NCBI GenBank assembly: GCA_902826695.1 | Contig: CADEFU010000005.1 | Coordinates: 62,001 to 126,000 of the forward strand | DNA length: 64,000 bases | DNA from: an uncultured Alphaproteobacteria bacterium | Lineage (GTDB): Bacteria; Pseudomonadota; Alphaproteobacteria; Micropepsales; Micropepsaceae | Direction: 5' to 3' | Part shown: piece by piece, positions 8,169 through 17,002 of the stretch | Position numbering within the stretch: position 1 is the stretch's first letter | Layout of the letters: each line of letters starts with the position of its first letter | Made by a program: the position numbers and the translations under genes | The notes under the pieces: generated by a model | Told to the model about the DNA's origin: nothing | Databases searched by the model: none | What the model saw: only the letters and a program-made list of their open reading frames with translations

Positions 8169-9880
8169 GGCATGCCGCCAAGGCGTGTCGCACACGCCTG
8201 GCGCTCCGCATCCGTCATCCCCGCCTTCAGAGTGAACTCCTGCAGCGTGATTCGCTTCAGCCCTTCCGGTTGATACGTGATCACCCGCTCGACGCCGTTG
8301 TCGAGCACCCGGTAGCTGAGCGGCACGCGGCTGTCGCCCGTCTTGCCCGCTTCGCGCTTCAGCAACTGCATGCCGTTGCGCAAGCCTGCCCGATAGCCTG
8401 GACTGTCGTCGCGCAAGCCCGTGATCTTGTCGCCGTTTGCCGCCGTCTGCTCCGGATCGAATCCGCGATCGAAAGCGGGCAGATCGAGGGTCGCCACAGT
8501 GCCGCACGGCGCAAACACGTCGGAGGGCAACAGCACCGCCTCCCCCTTCTCGACATACCGCGCCATGTCCGCGTCCACGTCCACCCCTGCGCGCTTCAGC
8601 TCCTCGACGAACAATTGCGATGCAAGCGGCGGCTTTGTGGGCCCTGCCGCGCGAGCCTTCATCGCAAGAACGACATCGTCGAGATCGCGCGCGCCCTTCG
8701 TCGCGGCGCGCAGCTTCTGGTCCCACACCGTCGCCAGCAACTGCCCCCGCTGATACGGCAACTTACCCACGCTGGGATCGTTCCAAAAATCGGCGACGAT
8801 CCGGCTGTTCGGGGCTGTCCGCACCGGCGAATTGGCGAACGCAAACAACATGTCATTGAGGCCGCTGGCGAAATCCTGAACCGACCAAATCCCATCGCGC
8901 ACCAAAAGCCTGCTCGTGTAAAAGTCGGTGAACCCTTCGGACAGCCAATAGTCACGCGCCTCGTTGCGCTCGTTCCCCGCCTCCGGCGCGGGCAATGAGC
9001 CGATGCGCCGCGGTATCCAGGTGTGCAAGTGTTCGTGCGCCAAGATCTGGTTGAGCACGACGCCGTCCGCATTGTCCGTCGCAAAGAACGCAAAGGCATC
9101 GCTGCGCCCGGTCCCGCCCAGCGACTGGCTACCCGGCGTCGTCTCCAACGGTATCACGGTGACGAGGTAGGGTTCGTCCGGATCGCGCCAGAACTTGTGA
9201 TGCGACGCGATGATCGGCTGCAATCGCGCCAGGAAGGCATCGTCCGTGAACGACCACTTTCCGCGGATGGCAACGCGCACGAGCCCGCGCTTCAAGACAC
9301 GGAAGTCGCCGCCGACCGAAACACTCTCGACAATGTCGCCGACCGTTAGCTTGCGCCCGCTCGCCGCGTGCTCCAAATCCGATGCGAACGACCAACCACG
9401 CGGAGCCTTCGTCACCGCAAACGATGCAGGCGAGCTTTCGTCGCGATTGTCCGGATAGGCAAAGATCGCATTCCCCAGAACATGAAAATATCCGGGCTGC
9501 AAGATCGGCCGATACTCGTTTTCGCCGGTGGCCGCAGGTACGCCGTCCCAGTATTGAACGATGCGATAGCGCACGCGAAGTTCCGCACCGGGCTTATGCC
9601 GCACGATCCGCTTCTCCGGCGCGGGCGTCTCCACCGCCACACCATCGCCATCCACCTTGAAGTCACGAACACCTTGATAGAGTTGCGTCTTGCCGCCCCA
9701 TTCGTTGGGCAAGATCACGACGGTTTCACCGTCCTCGTCGCCCTTGAATCGAACCTCGATCGCGAGCGCCTCAAGCTTGTCTCTCGTCATCAAAGGCGCG
9801 AGCGAATAGCGAACCGTATCGTCCGCCACCGCCGCCGACACCCAGCTCAGAGCTAGCCCAAAAACAACAGCCTTACGCAT
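8165..9880 (-). CDS. Secreted M61-like (glycyl aminopeptidase-type) metallopeptidase
   Basis: A 571-residue protein with a cleavable signal peptide (MRKAVVFGLALSWVSAAVADD). Residues about 280-300 hold the zinc motif AHEHLHTWIPRRIGS (HExxH form HEHLH), followed by LSEGFTDFYTSRLL, which supplies the third Glu ligand, as in the M61 family. The C-terminal part (KITGLRDDSPGYRAGLRNGM) looks like a degenerate PDZ domain, also typical of M61. It probably acts in the periplasm. GCGGAGGGGG lies just before ATG 9880, fixing the start 12 residues inside the longest frame. Confidence 0.85.
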   Translation of the reverse strand: MRKAVVFGLALSWVSAAVADDTVRYSLAPLMTRDKLEALAIEVRFKGDEDGETVVILPNEWGGKTQLYQGVRDFKVDGDGVAVETPAPEKRIVRHKPGAELRVRYRIVQYWDGVPAATGENEYRPILQPGYFHVLGNAIFAYPDNRDESSPASFAVTKAPRGWSFASDLEHAASGRKLTVGDIVESVSVGGDFRVLKRGLVRVAIRGKWSFTDDAFLARLQPIIASHHKFWRDPDEPYLVTVIPLETTPGSQSLGGTGRSDAFAFFATDNADGVVLNQILAHEHLHTWIPRRIGSLPAPEAGNERNEARDYWLSEGFTDFYTSRLLVRDGIWSVQDFASGLNDMLFAFANSPVRTAPNSRIVADFWNDPSVGKLPYQRGQLLATVWDQKLRAATKGARDLDDVVLAMKARAAGPTKPPLASQLFVEELKRAGVDVDADMARYVEKGEAVLLPSDVFAPCGTVATLDLPAFDRGFDPEQTAANGDKITGLRDDSPGYRAGLRNGMQLLKREAGKTGDSRVPLSYRVLDNGVERVITYQPEGLKRITLQEFTLKAGMTDAERQACATRLGGMP

Positions 9881-10047
9881 AAACCCCCTCCGCGCGTCCA
9901 AATCAGACCGGAACACCTCTCACCACTGCAACTCAATTTCTCTTAATAATGGCCCGCGTTCCGCAGCGTTTCTGGGAACCCCTCGACACAACGCCGCGAT
10001 ACGCTAAATCTAGTCCATTCGCTATTCGTCTATAGGATCAAACTTGC

Positions 10048-11514
10048 ATGACCGACCGGATTGTGGTCGTCGGAGCCGGTATAGCCGGACTAGGCGCCGC
10101 GATGGCGCTCGCCCGCGCTGATCGCGAAGTCGTGGTCGTCGACCGCGACCCGCCCCCGCCGCCGAATGTCGAAACCTGCTTCGACACCTGGGAGCGCAAG
10201 GGCGTGACCCAACTGCGTCACAGCCACGTCTTCTTAGGCTGCCTCGTTACGTTGATCCGCGACAGGCACCCGCGCTTACACGAGATGCTGAAGAAGGCCG
10301 GCGCCCGCGAAGTCGACTTTGAGGAGAGTTTGCCGCTCGCTCTGCGCGACAAATACACGCCGATGAACGGCGATCGCGATCTCGCGTTCTTGTTCTCGCG
10401 TCGTACGACCTTGGAGTACACGATCCGCGCCTACGTCGAGACGCTTCCCGGCGTGCGCTTTCTGACCAGCACGATCGTGCGCGATTTGATCCTCGACAAG
10501 TCCGGGCCGGTTCCTGCCGTCAAAGGCGTGCGCATCGAGCGCGATGGCGCTGCGCCGGAGGATCTTACCGCAACCGACGTCATCGACGCGTGCGGCCGCA
10601 GCTCGATCCTCACCGACTGGCTGCGCGAGCGTGGCGTCACGATCGACGAAGAGAAGAGCCCCGCGGGTATTCTCTATTTCACGCGCCACTATCGCCTGCG
10701 CGACGGCCAAGACGAGCCGCCGCGCGACATGATCCCGGGCGCGGGCGACCTCGGCTACATCAAGTACGGCGTCTTCAATGCCGACAACCGGCACTTCTCG
10801 ATCACGCTCGCCGTCCCCGAAATCGAGTCGGAGCTACGCACGGCAACGCTGAACCCGGCGACGTTCGACGCGATCTGCAACAAGATTCCTGGCATGGCAC
10901 GCTGGATCGATCCGGCCCGCGCCGAACCCGTGACCAAGGTCTTCGGCATGGGCAACCTGCACAACGTCTGGCGCCATTTCGTGAAGGCCGGCGCGCCGGT
11001 CGTGCTCAACTATTTCGCCGTCGGGGATAGCGCAATCCGTACGAACCCGCTGTACGGCCGCGGCTGCTCTTCCGCCGTTCTGCACGCACACATACTGGGC
11101 GACGTGATGAGCGCGACGGAAGACGCCTGCGAACGCGCCATCGCCTTCGACAAGCGCACCCGCAAGGAAATCCGCCCGTTCTGGGACGCGCTGATGAAAC
11201 AGGACCTGGGCGCCATCCGCCGCGCAAAAAACGAACAAGATCCCAGCTACAAGCCGCGTCTCAAAGCCCGCCTAATCAAGAGCTTCGCCGACGACGCTGT
11301 CGGCCCCGCGACACGCAGCAATCTCGGCGTCCTTCGCGCGATCATGAAGGGCTTCCACATGCTCGCCATGCCGACGGCCTGGCTCACGCAGCCCACGGTG
11401 GTGCTGCGGGTGTTGGGCACATGGCTGACACCGAAGTCGAAGAAGCCCTATCCGCCGAAGCTCGGCCCCGAGCGCAAGGAAATGCTCGAAGCCTTAGGCC
11501 TCAAAACTGCTTGA
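10048..11514 (+). CDS. FAD-dependent oxidoreductase / flavoprotein monooxygenase-like
   Basis: A 488-residue flavoprotein. The N-terminal dinucleotide fold is VVVGAGIAGLGAAMALARAD followed by the acidic VVVDRD. A second FAD motif, YFAVGDSAIRTNPLYGRGCS near residue 330, is like that of group A flavin monooxygenases, squalene epoxidase and geranylgeranyl-reductase/halogenase relatives. The substrate is unknown. Downstream, eight bases away, is an epoxide hydrolase, then an ABA4-like membrane protein, suggesting an epoxidation/ring-opening theme. ATG 10048 is preceded by AGGATCAAACTTGC. Confidence 0.85.
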   Translation: MTDRIVVVGAGIAGLGAAMALARADREVVVVDRDPPPPPNVETCFDTWERKGVTQLRHSHVFLGCLVTLIRDRHPRLHEMLKKAGAREVDFEESLPLALRDKYTPMNGDRDLAFLFSRRTTLEYTIRAYVETLPGVRFLTSTIVRDLILDKSGPVPAVKGVRIERDGAAPEDLTATDVIDACGRSSILTDWLRERGVTIDEEKSPAGILYFTRHYRLRDGQDEPPRDMIPGAGDLGYIKYGVFNADNRHFSITLAVPEIESELRTATLNPATFDAICNKIPGMARWIDPARAEPVTKVFGMGNLHNVWRHFVKAGAPVVLNYFAVGDSAIRTNPLYGRGCSSAVLHAHILGDVMSATEDACERAIAFDKRTRKEIRPFWDALMKQDLGAIRRAKNEQDPSYKPRLKARLIKSFADDAVGPATRSNLGVLRAIMKGFHMLAMPTAWLTQPTVVLRVLGTWLTPKSKKPYPPKLGPERKEMLEALGLKTA

Positions 11515-11522
11515 GAGACAAC

Positions 11523-12485
11523 ATGACCATCAACTGGAATGCGCCGCGCTACGTCGAAACCAACGGCATCCGCATGGCGGTGTACGATCAGGGCAAAGGC
11601 GTGCCGGTCGTCATGTGCCACGGCTTTCCGGAGCTCGCCTATTCGTGGCGTCACCAAATCCCGGCGGTCGCCGGGGCGGGCTTTCACGCCATCGCACCCG
11701 ATCAGCGCGGCTATGGCCACACCGACCGTCCGGCAGAGATCGAGGACTATGACATCCACCACTTGACCGGCGACCTCGTCGGCATGCTGGACGCGCTGAA
11801 GATCGATAAGGCCGTCTTCGTCGGGCACGACTGGGGCGGCTTTGTCGTCTGGCAGATGCCGCTCTTGCACCCGAGCCGGGTTGCGGGCGTCATAGGCGTC
11901 AACACGCCGTTCCTGCCCCGCGCGCCGATGGACCCGATCACGCTGATGCGCATGGCCTACGGCGAGGAGATGTACATCGTCTTCTTCCAGAAACCCGGCG
12001 TGGCCGACGCGCTGTTGGGCCGCGATCCGGCAAAGACGCTGCGCCTGTTCTATCGCAAGTCCGGCATGACGCTTGAAGAGTTCGACAAACGCCCCGCCGA
12101 AGAAAAGAACTTCGCCCTCGCCCGCGCCTTCGACGTCGACGAAAGCCTTTGGCCCGGCAAAGTCCTGCTCACGCCGGAAGAGCTCGACGTGTACCGCAAC
12201 GCGTTCGCGCGCACGGGATTCACGGGTGGCATCAACTGGTATCGCAACTTCACCCGCAATTGGCAGACGACCGAAGGCATCACGCAGAAGATAGATGTTC
12301 CTTGCCTCATGGTAATGGCCGCGAACGATGTTGTCTTGCGCCCCTCGCTCGCCGACGGCATGGAGCAATACGTCCCCGATCTTGAGAAACACCTGATCAA
12401 GGACTGCGGGCACTGGACCCAGGCCGAGAAGCCGGACGAGCTAAACCGCGTCATGATCGATTGGCTGAAACGCCGCTTCGGTTAA
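11523..12485 (+). CDS. Epoxide hydrolase, alpha/beta-hydrolase fold
   Basis: A 320-residue soluble epoxide hydrolase-like protein. Visible elements are the oxyanion-hole motif CHGFPELAYSWRHQ, the nucleophile elbow GHDWGGFVVW with Asp as nucleophile (as in epoxide hydrolases, not Ser esterases), a cap domain, and the catalytic His in KDCGHWTQAEKP. It would hydrolyse an epoxide to a vicinal diol. It starts 8 bp after the flavoprotein stop, on the same transcript. An upstream in-frame start at 11421 lies inside the flavoprotein gene and is rejected. Confidence 0.9.
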   Translation: MTINWNAPRYVETNGIRMAVYDQGKGVPVVMCHGFPELAYSWRHQIPAVAGAGFHAIAPDQRGYGHTDRPAEIEDYDIHHLTGDLVGMLDALKIDKAVFVGHDWGGFVVWQMPLLHPSRVAGVIGVNTPFLPRAPMDPITLMRMAYGEEMYIVFFQKPGVADALLGRDPAKTLRLFYRKSGMTLEEFDKRPAEEKNFALARAFDVDESLWPGKVLLTPEELDVYRNAFARTGFTGGINWYRNFTRNWQTTEGITQKIDVPCLMVMAANDVVLRPSLADGMEQYVPDLEKHLIKDCGHWTQAEKPDELNRVMIDWLKRRFG

Positions 12486-12562
12486 GCCTAAACCTGCTAA
12501 TTTTGCGGCCCCGCGTAGGTCGCGCTAATATTGCGACCTGGACCCAAGTTTGAGTCGAATCC

Positions 12563-13033
12563 ATGACGACACTTCTCTCGATCACGCCCGATCAGATGTA
12601 CCTGTTCCTGAACTTCGGCGTGATGCCGTTCTGGGCACTCATCATCTTCCTGCCGATGCTGAAGATCACCGATACGCTCGTGCATTCGGTGCTGGCCCCG
12701 ATCGTCCTCGGTGTGACCTACGCCTGGCTGCTCGCCAACGTCATGGGTGGCGTTATCCAAATGCCGGAGGGTGCCGGCTTCGCCTCGTTGGACGCGCTGG
12801 TTAAGACGTTTTCCGTGAAAGAAGCCCTCGTTGCCGGCTGGGCACACTACATAGTCTTCGACCTTTTCGTCGGCGCATGGATAGCGCGAGACGCGCAACG
12901 CGTTGGCCTGAACCAATTCGTCGTCGCCATCCCGCTGCTGCTTACATTCGTTGTGGGCCCGATCGGCCTCGTGAGCTATCTCATGCTCCGCGGCCTCACC
13001 GGTCGCGGCGGTTGGAGTCTATTCGAAGGCTAG
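12563..13033 (+). CDS. ABA4-like family membrane protein (DUF4281)
   Basis: A 156-residue protein with four transmembrane helices. The N-terminal PDQMYLFLNFGVMPFWALI, the AHYIVFDLFVGAWIARDA motif and the C-terminal GPIGLVSYLMLRGL are diagnostic of the ABA4/DUF4281 family. Plant ABA4 is required for neoxanthin formation from the epoxy-carotenoid violaxanthin; bacterial members are uncharacterised as far as I know. It follows the epoxide hydrolase by 77 bp. Its stop shares a CTAG with the stop of the convergent SDR. Confidence 0.9.
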   Translation: MTTLLSITPDQMYLFLNFGVMPFWALIIFLPMLKITDTLVHSVLAPIVLGVTYAWLLANVMGGVIQMPEGAGFASLDALVKTFSVKEALVAGWAHYIVFDLFVGAWIARDAQRVGLNQFVVAIPLLLTFVVGPIGLVSYLMLRGLTGRGGWSLFEG

Positions 13034-13869
13034 CTCAGCCGCTCGCTAATCCGCCACAACTCGCGGCCCACGTTCTCGTCGTATGAAACGGCTGACGAGC
13101 GCACGGCTTTGCATTTGTCGAAGTACTTGCCGCTGATGCCCTCAACCTCCGGCGAACTCGCGAGATAAACGCTCGTCTTCGCCCCGTTGTCTTCCGAGAT
13201 GGCGGCGACCGACTTCGCCAACCCGATCACGAGTTTGACAACGCCACCGTTGTTGTCGCCAAACCGCGACGCCACAAACCCCGGATGCAGGCAATTCGCC
13301 GTGACGCCTGTCCCCTGCAGCCGGCGCGCCAGCTCGTAGTTGAAGTAGATGTTGGCGAGCTTCGACTGTCCGTAAGCTACCCACCCCGAATACCGCTTCT
13401 CATTCTGCAGATCTTCGAGGTCGAGCTTGGCCCCCTGATGCGCCGCCGAGGCGACCGTCACAATGCGCCCGGCTGGCACCGCTTTCACAAGGTCGAGCAA
13501 CGCCGCCGTCAGCCAAAAATAGCCCATGTGATTGAGCGCGAACGTCTTCTCGATGCCGTCTTCGGTCAGCTCGCGCTTCTGAAACATCGCCCCGGCATTG
13601 TTCACAAGCACGTCCAGCTTCTTTATCCGCCCCTTGATCCCGTCCGCCGCCGCCTTCGCGCCCCGCCGCGTGGAAAGATCGCCCGCAACGAACGACACTC
13701 GATCGTAGCCTAGCTTCTCCCGCATCTCGCGCACGACCGCCTCACCCTTCGCCGCATTGCGTCCGACAATCGTCACCGTCGCGCCCAGCTTCGCGAGTTC
13801 CCGCGCCGTCACCTTGCCGATGCCGTCCGTCGCACCTGTAACAACGATGTCTTTGCCTGCGAGAGTCAT
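13030..13869 (-). CDS. Short-chain dehydrogenase/reductase (SDR), retinol-dehydrogenase-like
   Basis: A 279-residue SDR. The cofactor motif TGATDGIGKVTAR lies near residue 10. NNAG is in VLVNNAGAMFQ near residue 88, and the catalytic YGQSK (Tyr-Lys) is near residue 165, with VASAAHQGA giving the Ser. The length and the LHPGFVASRFG segment fit the retinol dehydrogenase/WW-domain-oxidoreductase-like branch. Substrate unknown. ATG 13869 is chosen over an upstream TTG at 13884. Confidence 0.88.
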   Translation of the reverse strand: MTLAGKDIVVTGATDGIGKVTARELAKLGATVTIVGRNAAKGEAVVREMREKLGYDRVSFVAGDLSTRRGAKAAADGIKGRIKKLDVLVNNAGAMFQKRELTEDGIEKTFALNHMGYFWLTAALLDLVKAVPAGRIVTVASAAHQGAKLDLEDLQNEKRYSGWVAYGQSKLANIYFNYELARRLQGTGVTANCLHPGFVASRFGDNNGGVVKLVIGLAKSVAAISEDNGAKTSVYLASSPEVEGISGKYFDKCKAVRSSAVSYDENVGRELWRISERLS

Positions 13870-14003
13870 GATCCGTTCACCCAAGTTGACGCTAAGTAAC
13901 GCCTTCTTCGCACCGCGCCTTGCCCGCCGTCAACCAAACCGAAACACCGCTGTCCTATCTTCGCACACAACAAAGCGCAGAACGCGCATTTCGGGGTGTC
14001 TTC

Positions 14004-14378
14004 ATGAAAGTCCTTGTCGTAGACGACTACGCAACGATGCGCCGCATCATCCGCAACCAGTTGAACCAACTCGGCTACAACGACATCGATGAAGCGGGAA
14101 CCGGCGAGGATGCGCTGACGAAGCTGCGCGAGGCGCACTACAACCTCGTCATCTCCGACTGGAACATGGAGCCGATGAGCGGCTACGACCTGCTGCGTAA
14201 AGTCCGCAGCGACCAGAAGCTGAAGGACACGACCTTCATTATGATCACCGCCGAAGCGAAGGCCGAAAACGCCATCGCCGCCAAAGAAGCGGGCGCGGAC
14301 AACTACCTCCTGAAGCCGTTCAACGCCAGGGTCCTGGGCGACAAAATCGGCACGGCCCTCGCACGCAAGCCTCACTAA
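14004..14378 (+). CDS. Single-domain response regulator, CheY-like
   Basis: A 124-residue receiver domain with no output domain. Phosphorylation-site residues are visible: DDY acidic pair near residue 7, phospho-acceptor Asp in VISDWNMEP, Thr in MITAEAK and Lys in LLKPFN. It is very like chemotaxis CheY of alphaproteobacteria. No chemotaxis genes are nearby, so it is either an orphan CheY or belongs to an unlinked system. ATG 14004 is chosen because the receiver fold begins directly at MKVLVVDDY. Confidence 0.92.
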   Translation: MKVLVVDDYATMRRIIRNQLNQLGYNDIDEAGTGEDALTKLREAHYNLVISDWNMEPMSGYDLLRKVRSDQKLKDTTFIMITAEAKAENAIAAKEAGADNYLLKPFNARVLGDKIGTALARKPH

Positions 14379-14399
14379 CAGCGGTTCAACCGCCGCTAA

Positions 14400-14428
14400 C
14401 GCGCCCGTGATCGACGGGCGCGCTTGTC
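14400..14428 (+). terminator. Hairpin after the CheY gene
   Basis: A 9-bp perfect stem (CGCGCCCGT / ACGGGCGCG) with a 5-base loop lies 21 bases after the CheY stop and is followed by CTTGT. The poly-T tract is short, so rho-independent function is likely but not certain. Confidence 0.55.
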
Positions 14429-14449
14429 AGATCGCGCCCGCCGCGCAAT

Positions 14450-15304
14450 ATGCGGCGCATGACCTTCGAACTTCCGCCCTGGACCCGCCGCGTCGCGCTC
14501 GTCGGAACGCTGCTGACGCTCGCGGGCTGCGCCATACCCGGCCCTGAAACCAGCGGCGAAGAAATGTCGGCTCGGCTGCCGCACAAGGCCCTTCAACTTC
14601 CCGCCTACCAACTCAGCTACATCGAAGCGGGCGATCCCGCCGGCCATCTCGTCGTCTTCGTCCACGGCACGCCGGGCGAGGCCGAAGCCTGGGCCGACTA
14701 TCTGATGACCGTGTCGAAGGGCTACCACTACGTCGCGATCGACCGTCCGGGTTTCGGCCAAAGCGGCCCCGACGACGCCGTCACTTCGCTTGCCGAACAG
14801 GCCGCCGCCGTCGCAGCCTTGATCCGCGCAAAGGGATCGAAGCCCGCCGTCCTCGTCGGTCATTCGCTCGGCGGCCCGATCGTCGCGCAAGTGGCCGCCG
14901 ATCACCCCGACCTCGCGGCGGCCCTCGTGATTGTGGCCGGCTCTCTCGACCCGGCGCAGGAAAACGTGCCGCTCATCCAGTACATCGGCGACACCTGGCC
15001 GGTCAGCGCGCTGCTGCCGCGCATGCTCCGCAACGCCAACCGCGAAATCATCGCACTTGAACCGCAGCTCGCCGCTCTCGCACCCCGGCTTGCCGCGATC
15101 AAAACGCCGGTCACCATCGTGCACGGCACGAAGGACGACCTCGTCCCGTTCCAAAACGTCGCCTTCATGAAGTCGCACCTAACCGGCACAGCCGCGATGG
15201 ACGTCACGGTACTCGACGGCCAGAACCACTTCCTGCCGTGGAACTCGAAGGACAAGGTCGAGGCCGCCATCACCAAGGCGTTCGCCATGATGGCCGCGCC
15301 ATGA
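14450..15304 (+). CDS. Alpha/beta hydrolase, predicted lipoprotein
   Basis: A 284-residue hydrolase. The N-terminus ends in the lipobox LTLAGC around residue 26, so it is probably a membrane-anchored lipoprotein. Fold markers are VVFVHGTPGEAEAW (oxyanion hole), nucleophile elbow VGHSLGGPIVAQ (Ser), the acid in GTKDDLVP and the His in DGQNHFLPW. Likely a periplasmic esterase, lipase or peptidase. It overlaps the following DedA gene by ATGA, beginning a three-gene coupled operon. An in-frame ATG at 14459 is an alternative start. Confidence 0.85.
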   Translation: MRRMTFELPPWTRRVALVGTLLTLAGCAIPGPETSGEEMSARLPHKALQLPAYQLSYIEAGDPAGHLVVFVHGTPGEAEAWADYLMTVSKGYHYVAIDRPGFGQSGPDDAVTSLAEQAAAVAALIRAKGSKPAVLVGHSLGGPIVAQVAADHPDLAAALVIVAGSLDPAQENVPLIQYIGDTWPVSALLPRMLRNANREIIALEPQLAALAPRLAAIKTPVTIVHGTKDDLVPFQNVAFMKSHLTGTAAMDVTVLDGQNHFLPWNSKDKVEAAITKAFAMMAAP

Positions 15305-15888
15305 TGGGCGAGGCCGGAGAACTCCTCCTCGCACTCGGCTCGAATCCCTGGGCGATCGCGTTCGCCATCATCCTCGCCACCTTTGTGCTTGAAGACGCCG
15401 CAACCATCGCCGCCGCACTACTCGCCGCTGACGCCTTCATCAGCCCATGGGCGGCACTCGCCGCCCTCATTGCAGGCATCTTCGTCGGAGATCTCTTGCT
15501 CTATGGCCTCGGCGCCTACGCGCGCACGCACGATTGGGTCAAGCGGCTGATCGGCGAAAAGCGCATGGACAAAGGCCGCGCCTGGCTCAAACGAAGATAC
15601 GTCCCCGCCCTAATCGGCGCCCGCTTCATGCCCGGCTTGCGCCTTCCTACCTACACGTCGAGCGGCTTGCTGGGACTCCCCCTCGCCCCCTTTGCGGCGG
15701 TCGCCGCAGGTGCGGGCCTAATCTGGACCTCAGCGGTGTTCTCCATCGTCTTCTTCTTCGGCGCGATGACGGTCGAACACCTCGGCATGTGGCGCTGGTC
15801 GCTCGCGGCCGCGTTACTCGTCTGTGTCCTGCTGGCACCTTATGTGGTTCGCCGTTTCGTCACCGACAGCGACACGACCGATGACTGA
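15301..15888 (+). CDS. DedA/VTT family membrane protein
   Basis: A 195-residue inner-membrane protein of the DedA (SNARE-associated/VTT) family. Typical features are FVLEDAATIAAALLAADAF in the first helical hairpin, with the conserved acidic residue, and GARFMPGLRLPTYTSSGLLG, the re-entrant motif with conserved Arg and Pro. DedA proteins include lipid-carrier flippases (undecaprenyl phosphate, phosphatidylethanolamine). It is coupled to the upstream lipoprotein hydrolase by ATGA and overlaps the downstream ATP-grasp gene by 8 bp, so all three are probably made together. Confidence 0.88.
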   Translation: MMGEAGELLLALGSNPWAIAFAIILATFVLEDAATIAAALLAADAFISPWAALAALIAGIFVGDLLLYGLGAYARTHDWVKRLIGEKRMDKGRAWLKRRYVPALIGARFMPGLRLPTYTSSGLLGLPLAPFAAVAAGAGLIWTSAVFSIVFFFGAMTVEHLGMWRWSLAAALLVCVLLAPYVVRRFVTDSDTTDD

Positions 15889-16996
15889 CGCCGCCCGCCT
15901 CGAAATCCGCAATCCCCACGCCGGAATGCCGCCGCTCGACATGTCGGGCGAGCAGATCTCCTTCTTCGAGTTCTGGCCGCAGAAATACTTCTACACGCCG
16001 ATGTGCGCTTACTGGCTGTGGCTCACGATCAGACACGGCTTCCGCTTCACGCTGCCAACGATCTCGAACCCGCTGTTCCCGATGGGTGGCTGGATCGGCG
16101 AATCGAAAGCCGCCGTCTTCGATCAATCGGGCGCCTACGCGAGACGCTTCATCGCCCCCTGGGCGATCTACACCCGCACCGAAACCTCGACCGCCGCCGA
16201 CGCGCTCGCAGCGGCCAAGAGCGCCGGCCTGTCGTTCCCCTTCATCGCCAAGCCGGACATGGGCTGCCGCGGCGCGGGCGTTCGCCGCGTCCGCAATGAC
16301 GACGAATTGCAGAGCTACCTTGACGCCTTCCCGCCTGGCGAGCGTATCGTTTTCCAGGCGCTCGTCGACCACGAAGCCGAGGCCGGCATCTTCTACATCA
16401 GGAAGCCCAGCGAACCGCGCGGCCGCATCTTCTCGATCACGCTGAAGTACTTCCCTTATGTCTTCGGCGACGGCAAATCGACATTGCGCGAGCTCATTGA
16501 ACACGACCCGCGCGCTGGCCAGCTGCAACATATCTACTTGCCGCGCCACAAAGACCGCCTCGATTGGATCGTGCCGCAGGGCCAGCCGTTCCGCATCGCC
16601 TACGCCGGCAGCCACAGCCGCGGAACGATCTTCCGGAACGGCAACCACCTGATCACCGAGGCGATGACGGACGCGTTCGACCGCATCGCCAAGGACGTGA
16701 AGGAGTTCTACTTCGGCCGCTTCGACGTGCGCTTCGCTTCGATCGAAGACCTGCAACGCGGCGAGAACTTCAAGATCGTGGAGATCAACGGCGCCGGAGC
16801 CGAAGCCACCCACATCTGGGATCGCAAAACGACGCTGCACGAGGCCTACAGCGTCCTCATGCACCAATACAAAACGATGTGGGAGATCGGCGCCGAGAAC
16901 GCGAAGCGCGGCTACAAGCCCGCGCGCCTCGCCGATCTCATCGCTGCCTATCGCCACGAAACGAAGCTCTGGGCGGAATACCCGCTGACCGAGTAG
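15881..16996 (+). CDS. ATP-grasp ligase-like protein
   Basis: A 371-residue protein with an ATP-grasp-type organisation. SFPFIAKPDMGCRGAGVR resembles the Lys/Gly-rich nucleotide loop, RIVFQALVDHEAEAGIFY the hinge and first acidic ligand, and FGRFDVRFASIED followed by FKIVEINGAGAEATHIWD the C-terminal metal-binding Asp/Glu/Asn set of the D-Ala-D-Ala ligase superfamily. It would activate a carboxylate with ATP and join it to an amine or thiol; the substrate is unknown. It overlaps the DedA gene by 8 bp. ATG 15881 is chosen because upstream sequence is DedA coding. Confidence 0.8.
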   Translation: MTDAARLEIRNPHAGMPPLDMSGEQISFFEFWPQKYFYTPMCAYWLWLTIRHGFRFTLPTISNPLFPMGGWIGESKAAVFDQSGAYARRFIAPWAIYTRTETSTAADALAAAKSAGLSFPFIAKPDMGCRGAGVRRVRNDDELQSYLDAFPPGERIVFQALVDHEAEAGIFYIRKPSEPRGRIFSITLKYFPYVFGDGKSTLRELIEHDPRAGQLQHIYLPRHKDRLDWIVPQGQPFRIAYAGSHSRGTIFRNGNHLITEAMTDAFDRIAKDVKEFYFGRFDVRFASIEDLQRGENFKIVEINGAGAEATHIWDRKTTLHEAYSVLMHQYKTMWEIGAENAKRGYKPARLADLIAAYRHETKLWAEYPLTE

Positions 16997-17002
16997 CCCC
17001 GC

